In this document: positions 41,798 to 49,141 of the stretch, one piece after another
Position numbering within the stretch: the stretch's first letter is position 1
Layout of the letters: each line of letters starts with the position of its first letter
Assembly: GCA_026981615.1 (NCBI GenBank)
Contig: JALSIH010000153.1
Coordinates: forward strand, 1-54,053
DNA length: 54,053 bases
DNA from: Chitinophagales bacterium
GTDB taxonomy: Bacteria; Bacteroidota; Bacteroidia; Chitinophagales; S012-47
Direction: 5' to 3'
Notes under the pieces: generated by a model
Seen by the model: the letters and a program-made list of their open reading frames with translations, nothing else
Database searches by the model: none
Told to the model about the DNA's origin: nothing
Program-made: the position numbers and the translations under genes

Positions 41798-43945
41798 TTA
41801 ATGGTGACGGTTTAATTGTGTATCTATGAAGTCTTCAATGATCCGGTAGAGGTGTTCGCGGTCAGGGCCCCTTACATTGTGCGGATGATCGGGGTAGGGG
41901 AAAAAGTGAACGACTTTTCGGGCTGCGATGAATGCATTCATGAGTTCCATGCTGTGCTGCGGCACAACCGTGGCATCCTGCAGGCCGTGGATGACCAGCA
42001 GCTCGCCTTCAAGCTGCCCGGCATAGTTGGCCAGCCTTGATTTTTCGAAGCCTTCTTCGTTCTCGAAATAACGGTCCATGTAGCGCTCACCGTACATGAC
42101 CTCGTAATAGCGCCAGTTGCAAACCGGGCCACCGGCCACGCCCACCTGAAAAAGACCGGGCTTGCGAAGCATGAGCGAGGTGCTCATGTATCCTCCGTAA
42201 CTCCATCCGAAGACGGCCATGCGCCCCGTATCGACAAAGGGGAGCGTTCTCAGATATTCCACGCCTTTTTCCTGGTCTTCCATTTCGAGGGTGCCCATCT
42301 GCCTGAAGATGGCCTGTTCGAAGGCCATCCCCCGGTTGGCACTTCCGCGGTTGTCCAGCGTAAAAACGACATATCCCTGCCGGCTCATATACTGAAGAAA
42401 GAGCTGTGCTCCGTACAGCCAGCTATTGCGCACCAGTTGCACATGAGGCCCGCCATAGACATAAACCATCACGGGATACTTTTTCGCAGGGTCGAAGCCG
42501 GCCGGTTTGATGAGCCTGGCGTAGAGGGGGGTGCCGTCATCTGCTTCGAGGGCAATGATTTCGGTCTCTCCGAGGCGGTATCCGGCCAGCGGATCGGGGG
42601 CGGAATAAGCAAAAGGCAATTTCCTGAACTTTTTATCATTGCGGTAGAGCGTGATCTGCCACGGAGTGGCAGGCCCCTCGAAGGTCTCAAGCAGATAGTA
42701 TCCCGTGGGGCTCAAAAGCGCATCGTGAATACCGTCTCCCCGGCTGAGGGCGGTTTTTTCCAGATTCCGCAGGTCGAGGCGATAGACCTGGCGGTTCAGC
42801 GGAGAGCCTTCCGTGCTTTGGTAATAAAGATAATGTTCCGCATCATCCAGACCGATAATCCGGGTCACTTCAAAAGGACCTTTTGTCAATTGGGCCAGCA
42901 GCTGCCCCGTGCTGTGATAAAGATAGAGGTGCTGGTGCCCGTCTCTTTCGCTGAACCAGATGAATTTTTCGGGAGATTTTTTTAAGAACAAAGGCCCGTG
43001 CTCGGGTTCTACATATTTTTCATTTTTCTCCGTAAAGAGGGTTTTGATAAAAATGCCGCTGCGTGCATCGAATTGCTGCAACTGCATTTCGTTTTGCTCG
43101 CGGTTGACCACCGCCACATAGAGGTAGTTGCCTCCCGGGCTCCAGGTGATATTGGTCAAGTATTGGTCATAGGGCCCGCGCGTTTCCAGATAAACCAGGC
43201 GATCGCTGTTCACGTCATAAACCCCGATTTCCACGTGCTCGCTGCTGTCCCCGTTCATCGGATATTTTACGGGAGTATTCGCTGCCGGCACTTCATGGTA
43301 ATCCGTAAGCGGATAATCGCTTACATGCGATTGATCTACCCGGTAAAAGGCAAGTTTGCTGCCATCGGGTGACCAGAAGAGGCCTTTTCGGATGCCAAAT
43401 TCGAATCGGCTGGCCGCCAGGCCGTATTGCAGTTCGCGGCTGCCGTCATGGCTCACGGCAACGGCTTGCTTTGCCCGGTTCTTCCAGATGTAAAGATTGT
43501 AGTCTTTGACAAAAGCCAGGTGATTTTTTTCTGATAGCTCCTTGGCCTGAGCTTCTTTGTCATAGCGGGCCTCCCAGCGCAGGGTGTCCGTTCCCTTACG
43601 AAAAGTAAAGAGATAGCCATCGTGCAGGAAAGAGAAACTGCCCGCATCGCGCCAGTGGAGCTCCGGAAAGCGCGTCAGCGTACGCAGCGAATCGGGAATC
43701 ATTTTTTTGAGAGAAGGAAGCGCAAGCAGCAGGCTTTTTTCGCTCTTTTTTGCCAAAACGCTGTAAAGCTTTTCTCCGCTGCTGTCGATGTAGGAGAAAT
43801 GCCTGCTGTCTGTCCATTGCAGTTGAGCAGGACGTTTGGGATAGAGCCCGCTGTTTCCGGTAATGGCCTGAAGGGTTAATTGTTTCTCTTGTGCAGAAGC
43901 GAAGCGGCTTGCCAAAATCAGAAAAAGCAGAAAGATTTTTTGCAT
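41798..43945 (-). CDS. S9-family dipeptidyl peptidase (DPP4-like)
   Basis: Removes X-Pro or similar dipeptides from peptides. The 715-residue protein has a signal peptide MQKIFLLFLILASRFASAQE, an N-terminal beta-propeller (DPPIV_N) with SPDGSKLAFYRVDQSHVSDY, and a C-terminal hydrolase domain with the Ser motif FGWSYGGYMSTSLMLRKPG, Asp in HGLQDATVVPQHSMELM and His in PYPDHPHNVRG. All triad residues are present and the length is normal. Together with the S46 enzyme 10 nt downstream it suggests the organism feeds on peptides. Confidence 0.92.
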   Translation of the reverse strand: MQKIFLLFLILASRFASAQEKQLTLQAITGNSGLYPKRPAQLQWTDSRHFSYIDSSGEKLYSVLAKKSEKSLLLALPSLKKMIPDSLRTLTRFPELHWRDAGSFSFLHDGYLFTFRKGTDTLRWEARYDKEAQAKELSEKNHLAFVKDYNLYIWKNRAKQAVAVSHDGSRELQYGLAASRFEFGIRKGLFWSPDGSKLAFYRVDQSHVSDYPLTDYHEVPAANTPVKYPMNGDSSEHVEIGVYDVNSDRLVYLETRGPYDQYLTNITWSPGGNYLYVAVVNREQNEMQLQQFDARSGIFIKTLFTEKNEKYVEPEHGPLFLKKSPEKFIWFSERDGHQHLYLYHSTGQLLAQLTKGPFEVTRIIGLDDAEHYLYYQSTEGSPLNRQVYRLDLRNLEKTALSRGDGIHDALLSPTGYYLLETFEGPATPWQITLYRNDKKFRKLPFAYSAPDPLAGYRLGETEIIALEADDGTPLYARLIKPAGFDPAKKYPVMVYVYGGPHVQLVRNSWLYGAQLFLQYMSRQGYVVFTLDNRGSANRGMAFEQAIFRQMGTLEMEDQEKGVEYLRTLPFVDTGRMAVFGWSYGGYMSTSLMLRKPGLFQVGVAGGPVCNWRYYEVMYGERYMDRYFENEEGFEKSRLANYAGQLEGELLVIHGLQDATVVPQHSMELMNAFIAARKVVHFFPYPDHPHNVRGPDREHLYRIIEDFIDTQLNRHH

Positions 43946-44030
43946 GGAGCTAATTTACAGGGATCGCTCCATTTATTTTATTCGGGGCTGAATTTTAAGC
44001 GCTTCACGGCCGGATCATTATTTGCCGAAA

Positions 44031-44070
44031 GGGTGACATAAATCACCCGCTGAATTGACACAGATCACCC
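44031..44070 (+). promoter_or_regulatory. Tandem Crp/FNR-like operators, 22 bp apart
   Basis: Two 16-18 bp sites have the form TGA-N6-TCA. The first, GGGTGACATAAATCACCC (44031-44048), is a perfect palindrome in its arms. The second, TTGACACAGATCACCC (44055-44070), keeps TGA and TCA. Their centres are 22 bp apart, two helical turns. With a start near 44103 they would lie near -63 and -41, usual activator positions for the Crp/FNR family. Which regulator binds is unknown. Confidence 0.5.
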
Positions 44071-44090
44071 CCATCGATGTAAATCTTGCA

Positions 44091-44098
44091 TTCCTTTG
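44091..44098 (+). promoter_or_regulatory. Weak -7 box of small membrane protein gene
   Basis: TTCCTTTG resembles TAnnTTTG with one mismatch (A to T). The start would be near 44103, directly before the ATG at 44106. It lies 21 nt after the second operator, so activator dependence would fit the weak box. Confidence 0.35.
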
Positions 44099-44105
44099 TA
44101 TCGCT

Positions 44106-44315
44106 ATGAAAGGAAAAGAAGCCTTCGAAAACAACATGAACATGGTCGATATCGTAGTGCGATATCTCATTTTGATGGTCTTCATGATTCTAGGCGTGCT
44201 CCTTCAAATTAAGCTGTTTTGGATTATAGGTGTATACTTTTTTCTGACAGGTATTTTGGGTTGGGACCCGGTGTATGATATGCTGGGAATCAATACCAAA
44301 AAACGCAAGATATAG
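44106..44315 (+). CDS. Small two-helix membrane protein (DUF2892-like)
   Basis: The 69-residue protein from ATG 44106 has two membrane segments (VVRYLILMVFMILGVLLQIK and FWIIGVYFFLTGILG) and a short cytoplasmic tail ending INTKKRKI. The pattern RYxxxxxG...GWDPVYDMLGINT fits the DUF2892 family (YgaP-type membrane proteins), often found in sulfur- or stress-linked operons, but its job is unknown. The ORF-track start at 44055 lies inside the second operator, so ATG 44106 is preferred. Two Crp/FNR-like sites stand just upstream and a terminator stands 48 nt after the stop. Confidence 0.75.
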   Translation: MKGKEAFENNMNMVDIVVRYLILMVFMILGVLLQIKLFWIIGVYFFLTGILGWDPVYDMLGINTKKRKI

Positions 44316-44362
44316 GGTTTCATAGTTTTAGGGTTAACCGATTGTGGTCAATCAGGCGAAGG

Positions 44363-44401
44363 GCGGGGAGCAGTTCTGAATTGCTTCTCGCTCTTTTTTT
44401 T
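44363..44401 (+). terminator. Terminator of small membrane protein gene
   Basis: GCGGGGAGCA pairs with TGCTTCTCGC (44363-44372 with 44382-44391, including two G-T pairs) around a 9-nt loop, and a T-rich tract CTCTTTTTTTT follows to about 44401. Directed along the plus strand, 48 nt after the stop at 44315. Confidence 0.85.
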
Positions 44402-44403
44402 GC

Positions 44404-44432
44404 AAAAAAAAGCAGGCCTTTTCAGACCTGCC
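44404..44432 (-). terminator. Terminator of beta-barrel protein gene
   Basis: On the minus strand GGCAGGTC...GGCCTGCT forms a stem with GCAGG paired to CCTGC, followed by a run of eight T. It lies 29 nt after the stop of the gene at 44462 and back to back with the preceding terminator. Confidence 0.85.
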
Positions 44433-44461
44433 GTTTCACCCAAACTCAGAATATGGCTTAA

Positions 44462-45175
44462 CTAATCATCCGTGACCAGCACTTCTTTCGGATCGAAGGG
44501 CAATTCTTCTTCTTTTTCGTCTTCTTTTTTGAAAATACGGTCAACGATGTTGTAGCTCAATGTCAGGTTGAAAACCTGGTCGCTTGTTTTAAAGGGAAGG
44601 ATTTGTCTTCTGTAGTTGGCCTGTATGCCGGCTTCGTTGAAGTTGCCGCTGTAGTTTAAGTTCAGGTTGAATTTGCTGATCTGTACCCCGAAGCCGAGAA
44701 AGAAGCCGAAACTATTGGTGCTCACGCTGTTGTCGTAGGCCACATAGAGGGCCGTATTGGAGGGCACCATAGACCCGTCCACGTAGTGGCTCCATTGCAA
44801 TCCGCCAAATACATTGTATGTGTTTTTAATCCGGTAGCCCAGTTTTACGGGCAGGTACACTTTGTTCAGGTGAATGACCTGTTCGCGGCTCATATCCGGG
44901 CCGGAGAACTGTGCGGTGGAGCGTTCCTGGGCAAAGGTGAGCCTTGTCTCCGTAAAGAAGTTATGATAGTTGAAGTTTACAAAGGCCCCGGCCATCAAGC
45001 CTGCCCCGCCACCGTTTGTCTTGAAAGTGTAATTAATATCGTTGACCACAAAGGATTCATCCATCTGGATGGAGTTGTAGTTCAGCCCCATGACGGGGCC
45101 GGCTGTCAGTTGTTGTGCAGATAGGTGGAGTTGATAGGAGACGAGTGCTATGTAGATAATTAATAGCTTTTTCAT
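44462..45175 (-). CDS. Outer-membrane beta-barrel protein
   Basis: The 237-residue protein has a signal peptide MKKLLIIYIALVSYQLHLSA and alternating hydrophobic strands typical of PF13568-like barrels (FTETRLTFAQERSTAQFS, NKVYLPVKLGYRIKNTYNVF, FGFFLGFGVQISKFNLNLNY and KTSDQVFNLTLSYNIV). It ends in an acidic tail (KKEDEKEEELPFDPKEVL), which is unusual for a barrel and may reach into the periplasm. It stands alone in its transcript, with the terminator on its 3' side. A TTGTAA-N3-TTACAA palindrome lies in its 5' region. Confidence 0.76.
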   Translation of the reverse strand: MKKLLIIYIALVSYQLHLSAQQLTAGPVMGLNYNSIQMDESFVVNDINYTFKTNGGGAGLMAGAFVNFNYHNFFTETRLTFAQERSTAQFSGPDMSREQVIHLNKVYLPVKLGYRIKNTYNVFGGLQWSHYVDGSMVPSNTALYVAYDNSVSTNSFGFFLGFGVQISKFNLNLNYSGNFNEAGIQANYRRQILPFKTSDQVFNLTLSYNIVDRIFKKEDEKEEELPFDPKEVLVTDD

Positions 45176-45228
45176 CGGGGTGAATTTTAGGTTTGCTAAT
45201 GGCTACATGTTTCTCTACGGTATTGGGG

Positions 45229-45243
45229 TTGTAAAAGTTACAA
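45229..45243. promoter_or_regulatory. Palindromic operator candidate upstream of beta-barrel gene
   Basis: TTGTAA-N3-TTACAA is a perfect 15-bp inverted repeat, flanked by direct repeats of GGGTTG. It lies 54 nt before the ATG at 45175 in the otherwise gene-free 100-nt stretch. No known regulator is assigned. Confidence 0.35.
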
Positions 45244-45275
45244 GGGTTGAAAAATAATCTTACAGGCAGGCGGCA

Positions 45276-46544
45276 TCAGAGTTCATCGGGGATGCGAAAA
45301 CGGAATCGGAGCTCCTCCCCGTTTCGCAGTACGGTGATTCTCAGTTTCTTGTGCGGCCTGCCGGAAAAGAGCGCAATCAGTTCGCTGAGTCCCATCTCTT
45401 TGGCATCCCTGCCGTTGACTTCCAGCACCTGGTCACCGGCCAGCATGCCCGCCTCTGCCGCCACGGAGCCTTCCCTGACTTCCTTGACCATATAAAGGGG
45501 CAGTTCTTCGAAGGGCCTTTCTATTTCTATGCCGGTGGAGTTGTAAAGAAAGTGATCTCGAAACATGCGATTCTTCTTCAGCCAGATTTTCTGATGCGGG
45601 TAGCTGATGGTTAGCTGAAAACGCTTGAGGATGTCCATGCCTATGATGCCGATGTGGTATTCCGGCAGGATGTCTTTGCTTGCCGCCAGGCTGTCGGGGA
45701 AGGCGATGATGGGATTTTGCAGGGTATAGGGTCCCAGCCGGAGGGCCTCAATTCTGGAGAGATGGCCTTTCATATCTCCGCTGAGTCCATAGCCCAGGGT
45801 GCCGTAAACGCCTGAAATGCCGATGGCTTTGCGTTCCTGCTCGCTCATAAAGAGGGCTGCCGAAAATCCGGCCCCCGAGTCCAGAAGCAAGCGGTAGAGA
45901 CTGCTTTTGCCACGGGAGAAAGTGACCGGCACCTGAATGAAAGGCTTTTGGTCGATCAATTCGAGCTTCAACTCACGGCCCCGGCCTTTTGATTTGAAGG
46001 CAGACGGGCGGTAGAGTTTCAGCCGTTTTCCGGGATAATCGATCTCCACCACAAAGTCTTTGAAAAGGGCGTATCCGATAATGCCGTGGACATTGACGGC
46101 CAATCTGTTTTTTATTTTGAAAGTCGTATCGCGCACCAGCAGGACATCCTGATTTCTGCCCGTGATGCCGGGAATTTGAATAATGTTCCCGTAGGTATGC
46201 AAGGCCTTTATGCTTGCGCCCATGCCCAGCCCTCCGATTTGCAGTTCGCGGCTGCCGGTCAGCTGCAGAGAATCGCGGGCCGGCAGGCGGAAGAGAATGG
46301 TATTGCGCACACCGGAATCGAGAATAAACCAGAGCGTATCGGAATGATTGAGAAAAAGAGGGATAAGGATGAGGTTTTGAGTAGCTTTAAAAGGTATGAC
46401 GAGCTTTTTTGCAAGGCTGTCATCGGGATAAAATGAATTGAAGTACGGCTGGGCACTTGCCTGCCCGGAGAAAAGCCCCGAAAGCAGGCAGAGAAGCCCC
46501 GCGATGATGCGGAGGAAGCGGCCCGGTGTGCGGTGTTTTTTCAT
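45276..46544 (-). CDS. Retropepsin-like aspartyl protease with PDZ domain
   Basis: The true start is ATG 46544, giving 422 residues; the ORF-track start at 47084 includes a shadow of the DUF349 gene. A signal peptide (RIIAGLLCLLSGLFSGQASA, about 10-29) is followed by two aspartyl-protease lobes: WFILDSGVRNTILFRL and YRLLLDSGAGFSAALFM, each with D-S-G in place of the usual D-T-G. The C-terminal third is a PDZ domain (VREGSVAAEAGMLAGDQVLE, VNGRDAKEMGLSELIAL). The domain order matches Bacteroidota aspartyl protease-family proteins; the substrate is unknown. Promoters of this gene and the DUF349 gene share the 114-nt space upstream. Confidence 0.84.
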   Translation of the reverse strand: MKKHRTPGRFLRIIAGLLCLLSGLFSGQASAQPYFNSFYPDDSLAKKLVIPFKATQNLILIPLFLNHSDTLWFILDSGVRNTILFRLPARDSLQLTGSRELQIGGLGMGASIKALHTYGNIIQIPGITGRNQDVLLVRDTTFKIKNRLAVNVHGIIGYALFKDFVVEIDYPGKRLKLYRPSAFKSKGRGRELKLELIDQKPFIQVPVTFSRGKSSLYRLLLDSGAGFSAALFMSEQERKAIGISGVYGTLGYGLSGDMKGHLSRIEALRLGPYTLQNPIIAFPDSLAASKDILPEYHIGIIGMDILKRFQLTISYPHQKIWLKKNRMFRDHFLYNSTGIEIERPFEELPLYMVKEVREGSVAAEAGMLAGDQVLEVNGRDAKEMGLSELIALFSGRPHKKLRITVLRNGEELRFRFRIPDEL

Positions 46545-46590
46545 GAAAGAGAACCCCTTCCGGGTTTTGGAAGTTTCTGCTTTGAAAATA

Positions 46591-46618
46591 TTGAAAAACA
46601 AGGGATTTAGTAATTTCG
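46591..46618 (+). promoter_or_regulatory. Bacteroidota-type promoter of DUF349 gene
   Basis: TTG (46591-46593), 17 nt, then TAATTTCG (46611-46618) gives a -33/-7 pair with one mismatch to TAnnTTTG. A start near 46623 leaves a 36-nt leader before the ATG at 46659. Confidence 0.55.
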
Positions 46619-46658
46619 CAGCACCAATAAAAATACCGAAAAGGGGACAGGAGAAAAA

Positions 46659-48539
46659 ATGAAAGCGGAATTGATCAAAAAGCTGGAAGAATTGCTCAGA
46701 GACAAGCCGATCAGTGAGATCATTGAGGAGGTGCATCATGTTGAGGATCAGATAAGAGCGGCCCTTGAGGAAGCCCGCCACCGGCATCTCGAAGCGGAAG
46801 AGGAACTGCATGAGGGCAGCGGAGAGGAGGCGCCCGCTGAAAGTCTTTCCGTGCAGGGAGGTGCAGGGGCGGATGAAAAAGAGGCCGGCAGGACGGAACC
46901 TGTGAAAGAAAAAGAAATGGAATCCGCGGCCCCGGAAAAAGAAGCGGAAGAGGCGCAGGAAGAAAGCACGACTGAAAGTGAAAAACCTGCGGTCATGACT
47001 GCCGAAGAGCTGGAAGTCATGGAGAGACGCTTCAAAGAGCTGATGGGAATCTTTAATGATCGCCTGGAAAAATACAAGGCCCATGTCAGGGAGGAAGAAG
47101 AAAAAAACTACGAGGAAAAGAAAAAGGTGATCGAAGGCCTGCGGGAGATCATCACGGGGGAACAGAACATCGGGCAGGCCATCAATAAGTTTCGGACCCT
47201 GCAGCGAAAGTGGAAGAACATCGGCAATGTGCCGGCATCAAAATACCGCGAGCTGCAAAGCGAGTACAGCTTTGAGGTGGAGCGCTTCAACTATACGCTG
47301 AGCATCATCAAGGGCCTGAAAGAGCTGGACCTGCAGAAGAACCTGGAGAAAAAGCAAAAGCTGGTGGAGCACATGAAAGCGCTGGCCGGGGAAAAGTCAA
47401 TCAAGCGGATGGAGATGATGGTCAAATCGTACCAGGAGGAATGGGAAGAAGCCGGCCCCGTGCCGCAGGAGAAATGGGAGGAAGTGAGAGATGCTTTCCG
47501 GGAAGCCACACACAAGGTCTATGAACACCTGAGGCAGCACTATGATCAACTCAGGGAGAAACAAATCGAAAACCTGGAAAAAAAGAAAGTGCTGGTAAAG
47601 AAGGCAGAGGAAATAAGCGGACTGAATCTGCAATCGCCCAAAAAATGGACAAAGCACAGCCGGGAAATTCAAAAATTGCAGGCCGAATGGCGCAGCATTG
47701 GCAGGGCTCCGCAAGCCCAAAACGATGAAGTATGGGAGGCCTTTCGCACAGCCTGCAACAAGTTCTTCGACCGCAAGAAGGCTTACTTCAAGGAGCTAGG
47801 TGATGTGCGCAACCGGAGCAAAGAGAAAAAAGAAGAAATCATAAGAAAGGCGCTGGAATGGAAAGACAGCGAGGACTGGAAGCCGGCCACCGAGGCCATT
47901 ATCAAATTGCAGGCCGCATGGAAAGAAGCCGGCCCGGCCGAACGAAAAGACGAACAACGGCTTTGGACCGAGTTCAGAGGCATCTGCGATGATTTTTTTG
48001 AACGGAAGAAAAAATATTTTGCCGGCATTGACGAGCGCTATAAAGAAAACCTGGCGGCCAAAGAGGCCCTGATAAAGGAAATCGAATCTTTTGAACCCGC
48101 TGGCGACAAAAAAGCCGACCTCGAACGGCTGGGCACCTTTACCATGCGCTGGAAAAGCATCGGCCACATCCCGAAGAAGAGAATGGACGAGATGAACCGC
48201 TTGTTTCGTAAGGCCCTTGACGGAGCCTACAACAAGATGGGGCTGAAAGAAGAGGAGAAACGCGTGGCACGCTATAAGAACAAGATAGAAGGAATGCTCA
48301 GCGCACGCCAATCAAGAAGCCATGACCTGCGGGCCGAACAACGGGCTTTGAAAGAACGGCTCCGCATGACCCGCGAACTGATCCGGCAATACGAAACCAA
48401 TATTTCCTTTTTCACGGTGGCATCGGGCAGCTCGCCTTTGCTGGACGAGGCAAAGAAAAAGATTGAAAAAGCCCGGCAGGAAGCGCTGATCGCAGAGGAA
48501 AAATTGAAGGTCATCGAGAAGGCTATCAAGTCTGCTTAG
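46659..48539 (+). CDS. DUF349 repeat protein
   Basis: The 626-residue protein has an acidic, Glu/Ala/Lys-rich N-terminal low-complexity region (about 45-115, with repeats such as EEAPAESLSVQGGAGADEKE) and a long run of DUF349 units from about residue 160 to 560, seen as repeats of INKFRTLQRKWKNIGNVPAS, MVKSYQEEWEEAGPVPQEKW, EIQKLQAEWRSIGRAPQAQN, IIKLQAAWKEAGPAERKDEQ and RLGTFTMRWKSIGHIPKKRM. Such helical repeats are found in many bacteria; the function is unknown and it may be a cytoplasmic scaffold. Its transcript probably also does not include thioredoxin, as a 139-nt gap follows. Confidence 0.86.
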   Translation: MKAELIKKLEELLRDKPISEIIEEVHHVEDQIRAALEEARHRHLEAEEELHEGSGEEAPAESLSVQGGAGADEKEAGRTEPVKEKEMESAAPEKEAEEAQEESTTESEKPAVMTAEELEVMERRFKELMGIFNDRLEKYKAHVREEEEKNYEEKKKVIEGLREIITGEQNIGQAINKFRTLQRKWKNIGNVPASKYRELQSEYSFEVERFNYTLSIIKGLKELDLQKNLEKKQKLVEHMKALAGEKSIKRMEMMVKSYQEEWEEAGPVPQEKWEEVRDAFREATHKVYEHLRQHYDQLREKQIENLEKKKVLVKKAEEISGLNLQSPKKWTKHSREIQKLQAEWRSIGRAPQAQNDEVWEAFRTACNKFFDRKKAYFKELGDVRNRSKEKKEEIIRKALEWKDSEDWKPATEAIIKLQAAWKEAGPAERKDEQRLWTEFRGICDDFFERKKKYFAGIDERYKENLAAKEALIKEIESFEPAGDKKADLERLGTFTMRWKSIGHIPKKRMDEMNRLFRKALDGAYNKMGLKEEEKRVARYKNKIEGMLSARQSRSHDLRAEQRALKERLRMTRELIRQYETNISFFTVASGSSPLLDEAKKKIEKARQEALIAEEKLKVIEKAIKSA

Positions 48540-48678
48540 TCCCCGGCCCGACCTTTTACCGGCAAATCTTCATATTTCTTTATTCATATGAACCTTTATT
48601 CATTTGTGCAGGTTCTAGATGAAAATTTTCAAAGGCGGGTCTCCGGGCCGGTCGTGATTATCTAAATTTAATTTTAAC

Positions 48679-49059
48679 ATGAAACATTTAACGAAAGAAA
48701 GCTTCAGGAAAGAAGTGTTTGACTACGAGCAAAACAAGGAATGGAAATACGCAGGTGAAAAGCCCGCCATTATTGACTTTTATGCCGACTGGTGCGGTCC
48801 GTGCAAGATGGTGGCGCCTGTTCTGGAAGAGCTGGAAAAGGAATACAACGGCAAAATCGAAATCTTCAAAGTAGATACCGAGGCCGAGCAGGAACTGGCT
48901 GCCATGTTTGGCATTCGTTCCATCCCTTCGTTGCTTTTCATTCCGCAAGAGGGCCAGCCGCAGATGGCCCAGGGCGCATTGCCCAAGCCGACCTTCGAGG
49001 AAGTGATCGAAAAAGTGCTCGGTGTGAAGAAGGAAGAAGCAGCCAGCGAAGCAAAATAA
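48679..49059 (+). CDS. trxA: Thioredoxin
   Basis: Cytoplasmic disulfide reductant. The 126-residue protein has the active site FYADWCGPCKMVAPVL (residues about 34-49) and the cis-Pro region IRSIPSLLFIPQEGQPQM. It has a slightly longer N-terminus than E. coli Trx (KHLTKESFRKEVFDYEQNKE), typical of Bacteroidota Trx, and no signal peptide. A terminator lies 45 nt after its stop. The 139-nt gap before it holds the CCGGCCC/GGGCCGG repeat but no clear promoter box. Confidence 0.95.
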   Translation: MKHLTKESFRKEVFDYEQNKEWKYAGEKPAIIDFYADWCGPCKMVAPVLEELEKEYNGKIEIFKVDTEAEQELAAMFGIRSIPSLLFIPQEGQPQMAQGALPKPTFEEVIEKVLGVKKEEAASEAK

Positions 49060-49104
49060 ACTGCCGGCCGATTTTACTTTTTTAAAAGCTCCGGGTAAAC
49101 TATC

Positions 49105-49141
49105 TTGCCACACTCATGACATTGGGTGTGGCAATTTTTTT
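49105..49141 (+). terminator. Terminator of trxA overlapping BASS start region
   Basis: TTGCCACAC (49105-49113) pairs perfectly with GTGTGGCAA (49126-49134), with a 12-nt loop and a seven-T run (49135-49141). It lies 45 nt after the trxA stop, but the ORF-track ATG of the next gene (49116) sits in its loop. It may end trxA, control the next gene, or both. Confidence 0.9.

Noticed and set aside
46545-47084. Extra 180 N-terminal codons of the aspartyl protease in the ORF track
   Set aside because: They are an antisense shadow of the DUF349 gene, and a signal peptide starts at ATG 46544.
48541-48651. CCGGCCC and GGGCCGG arms in the gap before trxA
   Set aside because: The arms lie about 100 nt apart with no T run and no clear link to a gene, so chance pairing is likely.
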